Origin: Candidatus Woesearchaeota archaeon CG11_big_fil_rev_8_21_14_0_20_43_8
GTDB taxonomy: Archaea; Nanobdellota; Nanobdellia; Woesearchaeales; CG08-08-20-14
DNA: 22,652 nt
Direction: 5' to 3'
Assembly (NCBI GenBank): GCA_002762705.1
Contig: PCVE01000080.1
Span: 1 to 22,652 of the forward strand
Both the position numbers and the translations under genes were made by a program. This document shows, one piece after another, positions 7,062 to 15,982 of the stretch (position 1 is the stretch's first letter; every line of letters starts with the position of its first letter). The notes under the pieces were generated by a model that was not told where the DNA came from, ran no database searches, and saw only the letters and a list, made by a program, of their open reading frames with translations.

Positions 7062-9305
7062 TCAAGACTTATTGATGAAATCCTTATATCTGCCGTCATT
7101 TGTCATGAAATTGCTGATCTCAGACTCGATCACCTGTAATGACCATCCGGCTTTCAGAAGATTCTGCAATATCTCATCTCTTGTCATGCCCCTATTGACC
7201 GCAGCCAACAGATATCTGTTCAATATGATCTTATCGTCTTCATTCACAAGATGCTTTGGCTTGTTTATCTTCTGGGTCATGCCATACATCGTCTCGACGA
7301 TCGCGGCATCTTTCCATGAAGAGCCCATGACATTTGTATGTATCTCGTTTGGATCGACACCGAACACTTTCTCTTTTTCTACATAATCCTGCAGGATCCG
7401 GTATCTACCTTCTGTGACGCCAGTCTCTGGCGGGATTGGCATGGGTTTATTGCCCGCATACACCGCATGATCAACGATATCGCGTCTCCATTTCGCGATC
7501 AATAGATTCTTATGGATCTGATGGTTCGTAAGACCTCTTGATCTTGCTGCATTGATGTAATCCAGAAGCTGCCTATATGTGACTTTCTCAATCCCGAACT
7601 TGTGGCTCACATCGATCTCTTTCTGTTTCGCCTGGAGGAACTGTATCTTGTCGCTTAAGAGCATCGCCATCTCATCCTTTGTCCTGACAGATTTAAGATC
7701 CATCGCAAATCCTGTATCGTTAAACGTGTTCGCAACCCAAGATGAGAAATCATTCTTCTCTCCATTGACATGCATGCTGAATGTCTTGTCATCAAGCTGT
7801 GCGACAGCATTATGAAGATCATAGATATTCCTGACAACCCAGCCATTCGCGATCCTCATGAAATTTTCTGGCTCAGTATCCACATAATATTGTGTTGTAA
7901 GGGTCTTTACATTGTTTGACTTCAGACCCTTTATTGTGAATATGCTTATGAGGATGATGATCGGCACAGCGAACACCATCAATATCGTCCCATACTGCGC
8001 GAAGAAGTTCTGCTCTTGTTCTGTAGACGAAGTGATGATCGGCTCTTCTTCCTTTGGCTCCTCTCCTTTTGGTGTCACTACTGGTGTCGTGGTCTTGTTC
8101 ACGACAGGTGGATTCTTATCGTCCCTTTTTATGACTGGCGCTTTTGATGCTGTCACGCCTGCGATCATATAGATCGAAAAACCAGAGCTTGTGGATTCAA
8201 AGAGATAATAATCATCCATATTTCCAATATATGTCGTCGACTTCTTTTCCCATGCGCCATTTGATAGCTTATACAATGCGATGTCTGATATCTTGATACC
8301 ATTATCATCGGCCCATGAACGCTTGACCTTGAAATAATATTTGACCTTATCGACAGCACTCTTTGGAAAATCTTCGGTGATCTCGAATATCTGATAAGAT
8401 ATCGCACCAGCAGAGATGCTTGTCACGGCAGACGCACCAGCAGGAAATGAATTCTTCCGGTTTATCTTAAGGCTCACCGACGAGACTTCTTTATTCAGAT
8501 CGATCTCGAGCTTAGTCAAAGGCAGGTCATTGCTGTTTATGAGAAATTCTATGCTGCCAGGTCCGATCTTATCCCAAAACCGCGAATATTCTCCCTTTGT
8601 GGCCCCGGTCCCATTGAATGCGCCACCGCCACCTGTGCTTCCTGTAGTCCCAGTTGGCGTAGTCCCAGAAGATTCGCTTTCATCATCATCGAAGATGCTT
8701 GTGCAGCCGGTGTCATTGCTGTAATCTATATATCCATCTCCGTCATTATCCACACCATCGCTGCATTCAGGATTATCGCTCTCATCATTGTCTGTCGGAG
8801 AGGAGCAGCCTGGATCATCAGGATAATCTGTCCAATTATCGGCATCGTTGTTTATAGAATCACTACATTGATATGCAGGAAGCGCAGCGTCTGTCGTGAA
8901 GACATATGTGCCGTTGTTCACGATGCACTGACCGCCGTAAGGCGCACATGCTGTTATGTTGAAATAATATGTCGTGCTCGCAAGCAAAGGCGAGAGCTGG
9001 ACACTGTTTGGGTTCTGGTATAGAGATGTCGATACAACTGTGCCAAGTGATGCGGCGCTTGTGCCATATCTTATCGTCAAGCTGGCAGACTTGTTCATCG
9101 TCACTGTGACAATCGCTGAAAGAACATCTGGATTGACAGACACGCTCAACACTTCTGGCGCGAAAAGATCCATGAATTCCAATGGGAACCAACCACTATT
9201 ATAGATCATTGAGATATTACCGGTCGAATTCTGGACAACAGCGCCTTTAGTTGATACCAAAGATAAGCAGACTAAAAAGAACATCACCAATATGATCCGC
9301 TTCAT
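7062..9305 (-). CDS. PGF-pre-PGF surface protein with cytoplasmic DUF5752-like domain
   Basis: The protein has 747 residues from the ATG at 9305. A longer ATG at 9338 would overlap the giant gene by 29 bases and spoil the signal peptide MKRIILVMFFLVCLSLVSTKG. In order: an FN3-like domain (about 50-140); an Asp/Asn-rich, Cys-containing stretch with two SDGVDNDGDGYIDY-type units (about 146-211) resembling thrombospondin-3-like calcium-binding repeats; a Gly/Ser/Thr linker; a PGF-pre-PGF domain (about 238-385); a Pro/Glu linker; a TM helix (about 438-458); a DUF5752-like domain (about 476-555, FMRIANGWVVRNIYDLHNAV then HVNGEKNDFSSWV); and three helical repeats (about 574-617, 632-676, 690-733). 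The usual PGF-CTERM sorting tail is replaced by the TM and a cytoplasmic region of about 290 residues. The architecture suggests an adaptor linking outside to inside. Function unknown. Confidence 0.78.
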   Translation of the reverse strand: MKRIILVMFFLVCLSLVSTKGAVVQNSTGNISMIYNSGWFPLEFMDLFAPEVLSVSVNPDVLSAIVTVTMNKSASLTIRYGTSAASLGTVVSTSLYQNPNSVQLSPLLASTTYYFNITACAPYGGQCIVNNGTYVFTTDAALPAYQCSDSINNDADNWTDYPDDPGCSSPTDNDESDNPECSDGVDNDGDGYIDYSNDTGCTSIFDDDESESSGTTPTGTTGSTGGGGAFNGTGATKGEYSRFWDKIGPGSIEFLINSNDLPLTKLEIDLNKEVSSVSLKINRKNSFPAGASAVTSISAGAISYQIFEITEDFPKSAVDKVKYYFKVKRSWADDNGIKISDIALYKLSNGAWEKKSTTYIGNMDDYYLFESTSSGFSIYMIAGVTASKAPVIKRDDKNPPVVNKTTTPVVTPKGEEPKEEEPIITSSTEQEQNFFAQYGTILMVFAVPIIILISIFTIKGLKSNNVKTLTTQYYVDTEPENFMRIANGWVVRNIYDLHNAVAQLDDKTFSMHVNGEKNDFSSWVANTFNDTGFAMDLKSVRTKDEMAMLLSDKIQFLQAKQKEIDVSHKFGIEKVTYRQLLDYINAARSRGLTNHQIHKNLLIAKWRRDIVDHAVYAGNKPMPIPPETGVTEGRYRILQDYVEKEKVFGVDPNEIHTNVMGSSWKDAAIVETMYGMTQKINKPKHLVNEDDKIILNRYLLAAVNRGMTRDEILQNLLKAGWSLQVIESEISNFMTNDGRYKDFINKS

Positions 9306-9309
9306 TCTA

Positions 9310-12300
9310 TCAGTTCCCATCATCAAGACCCCAACCATACATGCCGATGTACTGTCCAGCGCTCAACCCTTCATAAGGTGTTATGTAAAGCCGGACGAGC
9401 TCATTATACAATCCGTCATAGGAATAGATATAACTAGGGACATTGAGCGACGTAGAAGCATTAAGCGAGAAAAGTCCTGCATCGACATAGCTTGGTGAAT
9501 CAGAGATATTGACCCTCACTGTGCTGTTGCCGATCTGAGCATAATCATTGTCGAACACATTGATACCGCCATCGCTCAGATTCATGTAATATCGGACATA
9601 TGGATATGATTTTGTCTTGACATCATAATATAAGACCGCGTCGCTGCCATTGATCACTGCTGTCGTGTTTCCACCGACAAGGCTCTGCTGTATCGCGGCC
9701 CGTGAATGCAAGTAGGCCCTGCCTGATATATTCCTGCCAAGAGAATCGCTTTCCCACACCTCTATCTCCCATTCTCCGGCAGGAAGATAGATACCATCGT
9801 ATCTTTTTTTGAATGTGTAATTTGTCAGATCATCTGTTATCAGGAAAGATGAATTGATCAAGCCATTATCAGTGAGATTTGTGATATTGAATGTGCTCCC
9901 AACAAAGACACTATTGTTTATGCTCTGGTTCGACAGCAGAAATGAGTTATCAAAGATGTTCTGCTGCACAAGATAGGTCACATTTATCCCTGTCCTGCCA
10001 TTTATCGGCGAAGTCATGAGATAGCTTGCGTTGATGCTTCCACGGATAATCTTCACGATCTTATTCATTGTACTATTTATAGATATCAAAGTGACATTGA
10101 GCGTGCTGTTTGTTGGCACATCTTTTATCAGCAATGTCCCATTCGTCCAGTTCCTTGTGAAATTGGTGTGATAACCATAATCAAACCCATGCAACCAGGT
10201 ATCATTGTAATATGCGCCGCCTCCGCTGAAGAGCACTAAAGTGCGTGAACTTGGTCTAAACGCCATGCTTGGCGAGGATCTCGCCGGAGGTTCGTCTTCT
10301 GTCTGGATCTGTCTCCATGAATTTCCAGTGTAATTATAATACCAAGTATCTGATTTAAGTCCACCGCCATCGATACCACTGTATATTATGGCTGTGCTCT
10401 CTGCTGAATCATATACCATACCGTGCAGAGTCCTTGGTGTCGGAGTGGTTGTCTGGTTCCGCTGGAACCAGCGGTTCGCGCTTATGTTATAGAACCAGGT
10501 ATCATTATAATAATTCACCCCATCGAAGCCGCCGAACAGCATCATCATATCAAGATCATCCATGTATGCCATCCCATATAATCTCCTTTCCAAAGGAAGT
10601 TCACCAGATGGCAAAAGCTTTGTCCAGTTGCTGTCGCTGCGATTAAATCTCCAAAGATCATTCTTGTTCAATGTGCTGTTCAGACCGCCAAAAGCATACA
10701 CCATGCCCGTGCTTGACGAATATACCATGGAATGATATGTCCTCGCAAGCCCGGCCACATTCCTTGATTTTGATATCTCTGTCCAGGTCATGGATGTCAC
10801 ATTCAATATCCAGGTCGAATTCAAGAGATCATCTATAGCGTTTCGTCCACCCATCACCACAATAGTGTTAGTGTCAGAATCATAGGCCATGCCATGTGCC
10901 CTTATCCCCTCTGGAGATGAAGCAGGAGTGAGTTCTCTCCATGTCTCTGTGGTGAAATTGAAAAGCCAGGTGTCATTGAAACTGGTCGGCGAAGCATCAT
11001 ATCCACCGAACATGATCGCTGAATCAAGCGAATCCACATAGTCCATCCCGGCAAGACCACGCGCGGCAGGCCCGGTCGCAGAAGTCTGGTTCCAGTAGAT
11101 TGTCTTCTTGTAATCACGATGATAGATATAATAACGGGCTAGCTCGAAATCAGCATCCAATATAGTCCCATTGAATTCGAAATCCTGGGCATAGATGTTC
11201 AGTTGGGTGCTGGTCAGATTGATCTGGGCATTCGATATCGCAAGCAACAGATCGATATAGAGGAAAAGATTATCAGTTATATTATAGCTCGAGACCTCAG
11301 AGAAATAATCGCTCCGCGAAAGATTGATTGTATGATTGTTGTAATAATATCTTCCGCTTGTGTTCTGGGTGTATTCTTTCACATGTCCCTTCATCATGAA
11401 TCCGCTATTGTTAGTCGCCCTGTTTATCACAGCATACCCATTTTTGTCATCCACAATGACTCTCACATTCGAAAGAGATGTCCCGAATTCTGAATCATTC
11501 ACATAGACACTGACATACCACATCCTGTCTATCCGCCCAAATGGTGTCCCAGAATCGCTTGTGAATACGACATCTCCTTCTGTGAATGAGGAATTGACAA
11601 AAGACATATTTGATCTCTCTCTGACCCTGATATCTGTACCGTTGCTATGGAAATTAGAATCGAACACGAAGATGCTCTTCGATGTATCGACTCTCACCGC
11701 AGAATCGAGCGCAGTCGTTATGTTGAAATTCATGATAGATGAATTTCCGGTGAAGAGGATATTTGCGCCGTATGCGCCGGTGATCGTCACATTCACGACA
11801 GTCACGTTATTGCAATTGACGATATAGATTATTCCTGCATTGGATCTATTCAATTCAAACACTTTATCGTGCTCGTTGTTGATGAATATCACTTCTTTTC
11901 CAAGCACAGTGTTGCTTGTGAATGTATGATTGTACATCGTCGGTGAGTTACCTTGTATCACGATGCTGTCTGCGTTTGTGGAGTTTATTGTATTGTTGAT
12001 GAAGACGATGTTTCTGCTATAATAGAGATAAGCCCCATATGAACCAATTCCGGTCGTCATGATATTATTGTAGCTATAAGTCGAATCCCTTGATGATTTG
12101 ATATATGCGCCGAAGCTGTCATCACCTGATGTGCTGAAATTGTTCTGGTCTACAGTGGCATTCGCGATATCATCAGAATAGAAAGCATAACTGTCATCAC
12201 CGGTCGTGATCACATTATTTCCAGTGACAACAGGTCCTCCAGAATCCTGTGATATGAATATTCCGTGGCTATCATCATATGTAGTGGTTATGACATTGTT

Positions 12301-15300
12301 CCTTATCGTGTTATGCATCGAATTGATGATATAGAATCCGTTCTCCAGCCTGGAGATGGTCATTATGGTGTTGTTCTCATGCAGATTGTATTCTGAGTTC
12401 GCGGCTATGAAGATAGCATCGTTGTCAAAGCCATTCACGAAGAATGTGTTGTTGATATTGAAGCTGTTCATCGACTGGCTGAAATATACTGCGGCACCGA
12501 AACTTCCATACGTCCGGATATTATTATTTTCTATGCTGTTGTTCTCGTTCTGATAGAGATATATGCCCCTTGTATTTGTCGCGCTCGATGAGATGGTTAT
12601 ATGATTGTTCCTGATGACGCTGTCGCTTGACTCGTTCCCGATCCAGATGACTGTCGAATCAGATGTCAACATGTATGTGAAATTGTTGTCGGCGATCACA
12701 TTATCATGCGAATGATACATGTTCAATCCTCGCTTGAAAGCATTCACATTATCAAAATAATATGTATTGTTGATGAAATCAGTATGGTTTCCTTTGATGT
12801 ATATTCCTCGTCCACGATACGGTGGGGCAGGATCATTATAACCCACGTAGCTTATCTTCGAATTATACATGTCAAGTTCACTAGTGTCCATGTTCCAGAA
12901 TTGATAGTTCCTGCTGCCGGATGCGCTGATCGATGTGAGATTTGAATGGTTGACCTTGAAATAATTATAATTGTAGATATGTCTCTGGCCGTTCGATGTG
13001 CCATTCACGATCAATGTGACATTGTCGAACTCGAGGCTATGCGGCGGCAGGATGTAGAGATCACCCGTTAGATAGATCCTTGTGTTGTTGCAGTATTCGA
13101 ATCCGACAACAGTCCAGTCTCCGCTGGATGGATTGCTGCATGGGAACAATGCTTCTATGATGATAAGCATGTTCCTGTCAAGCGTGATGTTCCTGAATGC
13201 GTCGACGCTTGTGTAATTCATCTCTACGGTATAATTATCAGTATGATACTGTCCTGTCATGTTCTCAAAATATTCGAGCAGCGATTGTGTCGGGATGAAA
13301 CCATCCATTCCAGTCTGACCGTAATACAAAGTGCTTCCGCCCATGTTCTTTATAGTCACATTGCTTCCATTCAATGGATCCCTTCGGTTGGTGACATAGA
13401 CATCGAGTTTCCATTTCACATAGAATGTGCCATTGATTATGTTTGTGTCGCTCTTTGTGAAATTTGTTCCGATGAACGTAAGGTTATAATTATCCAGCTG
13501 CACATCATAGCCCGTGCCTGTCGAGATATTGGAATCATATACAAATGTCTCGTTCGACCTGTCGATGCTGATTCCCGATGACAGAGCACCTAATGCATTT
13601 ATATTGAATCCGCTGATATTCGTGTGATGTGATCCGTTAAGAGATATGCCAGTCCCGCTCCCGCCGAGTGTGCTGATGTACCCGCCGGCGAACTGGTTCC
13701 CCGTACAATCCTGCAGTATACGTATAGCTTCACCATCGTCTCCTGCATTGTAGATTGTCGTATTTATGAATGAATTATTCAAGCTCTTAGCGAAACCGCT
13801 GATATTGAGGAAGACTGCCTTTGTATCATCTCCAGTCATGTTAACTAAATTATTTCTCAGCAGATTCAGCAGCGCTCCTTTGAGATATAGACCTGTTGAA
13901 TCATCTCCGCTGAGCAAGAAATGATTATCTGATATTGTCGTCGAGGTCACATTCTCTGATGCGAAAAGACCATTGCTAAACGTCCCACTGACAGTGATCG
14001 TGTTGCCGGAGATGAAATTGCTTGATTGATTGAAGAGCAGGATGATTCCATTCTGGTTTGAATTAGTGGCACCAGACAAAGTTATTGTGTTATTCGCGAT
14101 TATATTTGCCGGACCTTCCAGCACTATCCCGCTCACGTTAGATTCCTGGCTCGTGATTGCGCAGCCGACGATCTCAGCGCCAGTCGTCCTAAGATGTATA
14201 CCTCTTCCATATATCCCGGCAGATGTGCTCTCTCCGGCACCGATTATCGTGCTGTCCTTCATCTCGATCGTGCTTGATTCATTTGTTGTGAAGTGATAGC
14301 CATATGAAGGTGTGGCAGAATTATCGAATGAGCTTGCATTCAGCAGCAGAAAAGAGCCGTTCTCTTCCACTGAGACTTCAAGCGATCCACCATATGTGCT
14401 TGTGAGGCTCATGCTTGAACTGTTTATCGTCATGTTCCCATTGACAGTCAGATTGCTATGTATCTCTGTTGTGCTGGATAGCATTTTCCATGTGCCATTC
14501 AGGTCAAGTATCCCAGACGCTGACGATTGATTGTAAGTGACGTTCCTGAAGATAAGCATGCCAGTCCCATTGACAAAAAGAGTTGATGAATTGATCATTT
14601 TATTCTGGCAGAGCACTTGACCGTTTATGATCCAATCTGATTCTGGTGTGCACGGCTCATAATAGAATACAACCAGCTTCGGTCTCTTGGAACTCAGATA
14701 ATATTCCTTTGATGCGAAACGATCGAAATCCGGGCTCATTGAATTATTGTATGTCCTGTTGATGAACACGCTTATGTTCTGCATGCTCTTATTCAGAGCG
14801 GCCCTGAACCAATCAGTTATATCGAATTCCTGGGTGTAATTTGTGTTGTCTTCGCCATCGGGTGTTGTTGTGTTTATCAAAGAATCAATCGACGGGCAAT
14901 TCGTCTGGTTATAACAAGAAGTCTCAGACCAATCCTGGTCGCTGATATTGAAGACAGAGTAAGTCTGATTTGTATTGTTCGATGAATCATCAAAATGATA
15001 CAAGACAAGATAAGCAGTCTGGATCGTCCTGTTCTTTCCGATGAATTCTGACATATTGAATCTCACATAGCTTCCGACAGGAGAATTGAAGGCTGATCCA
15101 GTGAACAGACTTGGTGATCCGCTGTTATCTATTGTATTGTTCATATAAGCGTATGTATCGCCAAGATTCTGCTTTCCTGCGCTTTGTAGAGTCACTGTCG
15201 GATCTATGAAAATTGGATACTTCCTTTCCGGATCAAGAAGCCAGGCTTTATCTGGAATGAGAGAGAGTATGGTGGCTCCATCGTGATCATTGATAACATA

Positions 15301-15876
15301 TTCGACCGCATGGCTGACAGCACCAGCTGAATCGACCATGAATGGCTTTTCGATGGACCACACTGGTTCATCATCAAAGAAGATTATCTTACCATTGATA
15401 TATCTGAGTTCAACGTTCTTTGATGATATCATGAAATCCAGCCTTTGATCGGCTGCATCAAGATCATTTAGGACAATTGTCTCTTTTACACCTTGGCTCG
15501 ACATAGAATAGCTTACATCTATGCCATCGATAGCATCTTTATATATCACTGAATCACTGTATTGTTCAGGTGCACCCTTCGCACCGAGCAGTTTGAACGA
15601 GACACTTCTTCTGCCGTCATCAAGCATCAGCATCACTTCATCGATACCAAAACTCAGCTGTTCAGAAAAGAAAAAAGTAGCTTTTGATGTATCTTCTTTT
15701 TGGATAGTAAAAGATGTTTGTTCTGGGTATGACACATCAAAAGCCCCTCCTAATAAAATATGATTCGGTTTTGACAAGAAAGATCTGCCCTGGATAGCCA
15801 GGCATGATAAGGATATTGATAGGATTAGAAAGACCAAAAGTACCTCTTTTAAAAAAATGGTTCTTTTACTACCCAA
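9310..15876 (-). CDS. Giant secreted beta-helix/Kelch surface glycoprotein
   Basis: The protein has 2188 residues with an N-terminal signal or anchor (about 8-28). The chosen start is TTG at 15876, because no ATG exists nearby, a stop lies at about 15904-15906 in frame, and GAGGGG stands 5 bases upstream. Domains: an N-terminal beta region ending RKYPIFIDPTV (219-227); DNRLRE (about 228-406); a parallel beta-helix of NosD/PbH1 type (about 410-830); an insert domain (about 830-915); a second beta-helix (about 915-1445) and matching insert (about 1445-1560); six Kelch repeats (about 1605-1900, each ending N/S-D-T-W...W); and a C-terminal beta region. I count about 112 N-x-S/T sequons. No C-terminal membrane anchor is visible. 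Likely an S-layer-associated or adhesive protein. It starts the five-gene operon. Partner and ligand unknown. Confidence 0.85.
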   Translation of the reverse strand: MGSKRTIFLKEVLLVFLILSISLSCLAIQGRSFLSKPNHILLGGAFDVSYPEQTSFTIQKEDTSKATFFFSEQLSFGIDEVMLMLDDGRRSVSFKLLGAKGAPEQYSDSVIYKDAIDGIDVSYSMSSQGVKETIVLNDLDAADQRLDFMISSKNVELRYINGKIIFFDDEPVWSIEKPFMVDSAGAVSHAVEYVINDHDGATILSLIPDKAWLLDPERKYPIFIDPTVTLQSAGKQNLGDTYAYMNNTIDNSGSPSLFTGSAFNSPVGSYVRFNMSEFIGKNRTIQTAYLVLYHFDDSSNNTNQTYSVFNISDQDWSETSCYNQTNCPSIDSLINTTTPDGEDNTNYTQEFDITDWFRAALNKSMQNISVFINRTYNNSMSPDFDRFASKEYYLSSKRPKLVVFYYEPCTPESDWIINGQVLCQNKMINSSTLFVNGTGMLIFRNVTYNQSSASGILDLNGTWKMLSSTTEIHSNLTVNGNMTINSSSMSLTSTYGGSLEVSVEENGSFLLLNASSFDNSATPSYGYHFTTNESSTIEMKDSTIIGAGESTSAGIYGRGIHLRTTGAEIVGCAITSQESNVSGIVLEGPANIIANNTITLSGATNSNQNGIILLFNQSSNFISGNTITVSGTFSNGLFASENVTSTTISDNHFLLSGDDSTGLYLKGALLNLLRNNLVNMTGDDTKAVFLNISGFAKSLNNSFINTTIYNAGDDGEAIRILQDCTGNQFAGGYISTLGGSGTGISLNGSHHTNISGFNINALGALSSGISIDRSNETFVYDSNISTGTGYDVQLDNYNLTFIGTNFTKSDTNIINGTFYVKWKLDVYVTNRRDPLNGSNVTIKNMGGSTLYYGQTGMDGFIPTQSLLEYFENMTGQYHTDNYTVEMNYTSVDAFRNITLDRNMLIIIEALFPCSNPSSGDWTVVGFEYCNNTRIYLTGDLYILPPHSLEFDNVTLIVNGTSNGQRHIYNYNYFKVNHSNLTSISASGSRNYQFWNMDTSELDMYNSKISYVGYNDPAPPYRGRGIYIKGNHTDFINNTYYFDNVNAFKRGLNMYHSHDNVIADNNFTYMLTSDSTVIWIGNESSDSVIRNNHITISSSATNTRGIYLYQNENNSIENNNIRTYGSFGAAVYFSQSMNSFNINNTFFVNGFDNDAIFIAANSEYNLHENNTIMTISRLENGFYIINSMHNTIRNNVITTTYDDSHGIFISQDSGGPVVTGNNVITTGDDSYAFYSDDIANATVDQNNFSTSGDDSFGAYIKSSRDSTYSYNNIMTTGIGSYGAYLYYSRNIVFINNTINSTNADSIVIQGNSPTMYNHTFTSNTVLGKEVIFINNEHDKVFELNRSNAGIIYIVNCNNVTVVNVTITGAYGANILFTGNSSIMNFNITTALDSAVRVDTSKSIFVFDSNFHSNGTDIRVRERSNMSFVNSSFTEGDVVFTSDSGTPFGRIDRMWYVSVYVNDSEFGTSLSNVRVIVDDKNGYAVINRATNNSGFMMKGHVKEYTQNTSGRYYYNNHTINLSRSDYFSEVSSYNITDNLFLYIDLLLAISNAQINLTSTQLNIYAQDFEFNGTILDADFELARYYIYHRDYKKTIYWNQTSATGPAARGLAGMDYVDSLDSAIMFGGYDASPTSFNDTWLFNFTTETWRELTPASSPEGIRAHGMAYDSDTNTIVVMGGRNAIDDLLNSTWILNVTSMTWTEISKSRNVAGLARTYHSMVYSSSTGMVYAFGGLNSTLNKNDLWRFNRSDSNWTKLLPSGELPLERRLYGMAYMDDLDMMMLFGGFDGVNYYNDTWFYNISANRWFQRNQTTTPTPRTLHGMVYDSAESTAIIYSGIDGGGLKSDTWYYNYTGNSWRQIQTEDEPPARSSPSMAFRPSSRTLVLFSGGGAYYNDTWLHGFDYGYHTNFTRNWTNGTLLIKDVPTNSTLNVTLISINSTMNKIVKIIRGSINASYLMTSPINGRTGINVTYLVQQNIFDNSFLLSNQSINNSVFVGSTFNITNLTDNGLINSSFLITDDLTNYTFKKRYDGIYLPAGEWEIEVWESDSLGRNISGRAYLHSRAAIQQSLVGGNTTAVINGSDAVLYYDVKTKSYPYVRYYMNLSDGGINVFDNDYAQIGNSTVRVNISDSPSYVDAGLFSLNASTSLNVPSYIYSYDGLYNELVRLYITPYEGLSAGQYIGMYGWGLDDGN

Positions 15877-15881
15877 AACTA

Positions 15882-15887
15882 CCCCTC
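15882..15887 (-). promoter_or_regulatory. Shine-Dalgarno-like site deciding the TTG start
   Basis: The minus strand reads GAGGGG followed by five bases and then TTG at 15876. With no ATG or GTG available in this frame before the hydrophobic segment, this site is the main support for a TTG start of the giant gene. Confidence 0.45.
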
Positions 15888-15910
15888 TTTTTAGATTATC
15901 TCTAGAATTA

Positions 15911-15928
15911 ATCCTATTTAAATATTCC
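15911..15928 (-). promoter_or_regulatory. Promoter (BRE/TATA) of the surface operon
   Basis: The minus strand reads GGAATATTTAAATAGG, with the TATA centre near 15920. The predicted transcription start is about 15895, giving a leader of about 19 bases that contains the GAGGGG site. It is the only convincing promoter seen ahead of the five-gene block ending at 2209. A further AT-rich stretch (about 15930-15960) could hold other boxes on either strand. Confidence 0.55.
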
Positions 15929-15968
15929 GTTTATTATATAATAATATAAATTATAGATTAAATGGACT

Positions 15969-15974
15969 AAAAAA
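15969..15974 (-). terminator. T6 run, terminator of the candidate C/D RNA
   Basis: The minus strand reads CTGTTTTTTAG nine bases beyond the terminal stem of the candidate box C/D RNA. Archaeal RNA polymerase commonly stops at such oligo-T runs. Its placement supports transcription on the minus strand. Confidence 0.5.
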
Positions 15975-15982
15975 CAGAAATA

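Noticed and set aside
9310..15876. Giant ORF as two or more fused genes or an assembly fusion
   Set aside because: Sequon density, domain flow and one uninterrupted frame are consistent along the whole length, and no internal signal peptide or promoter is seen.
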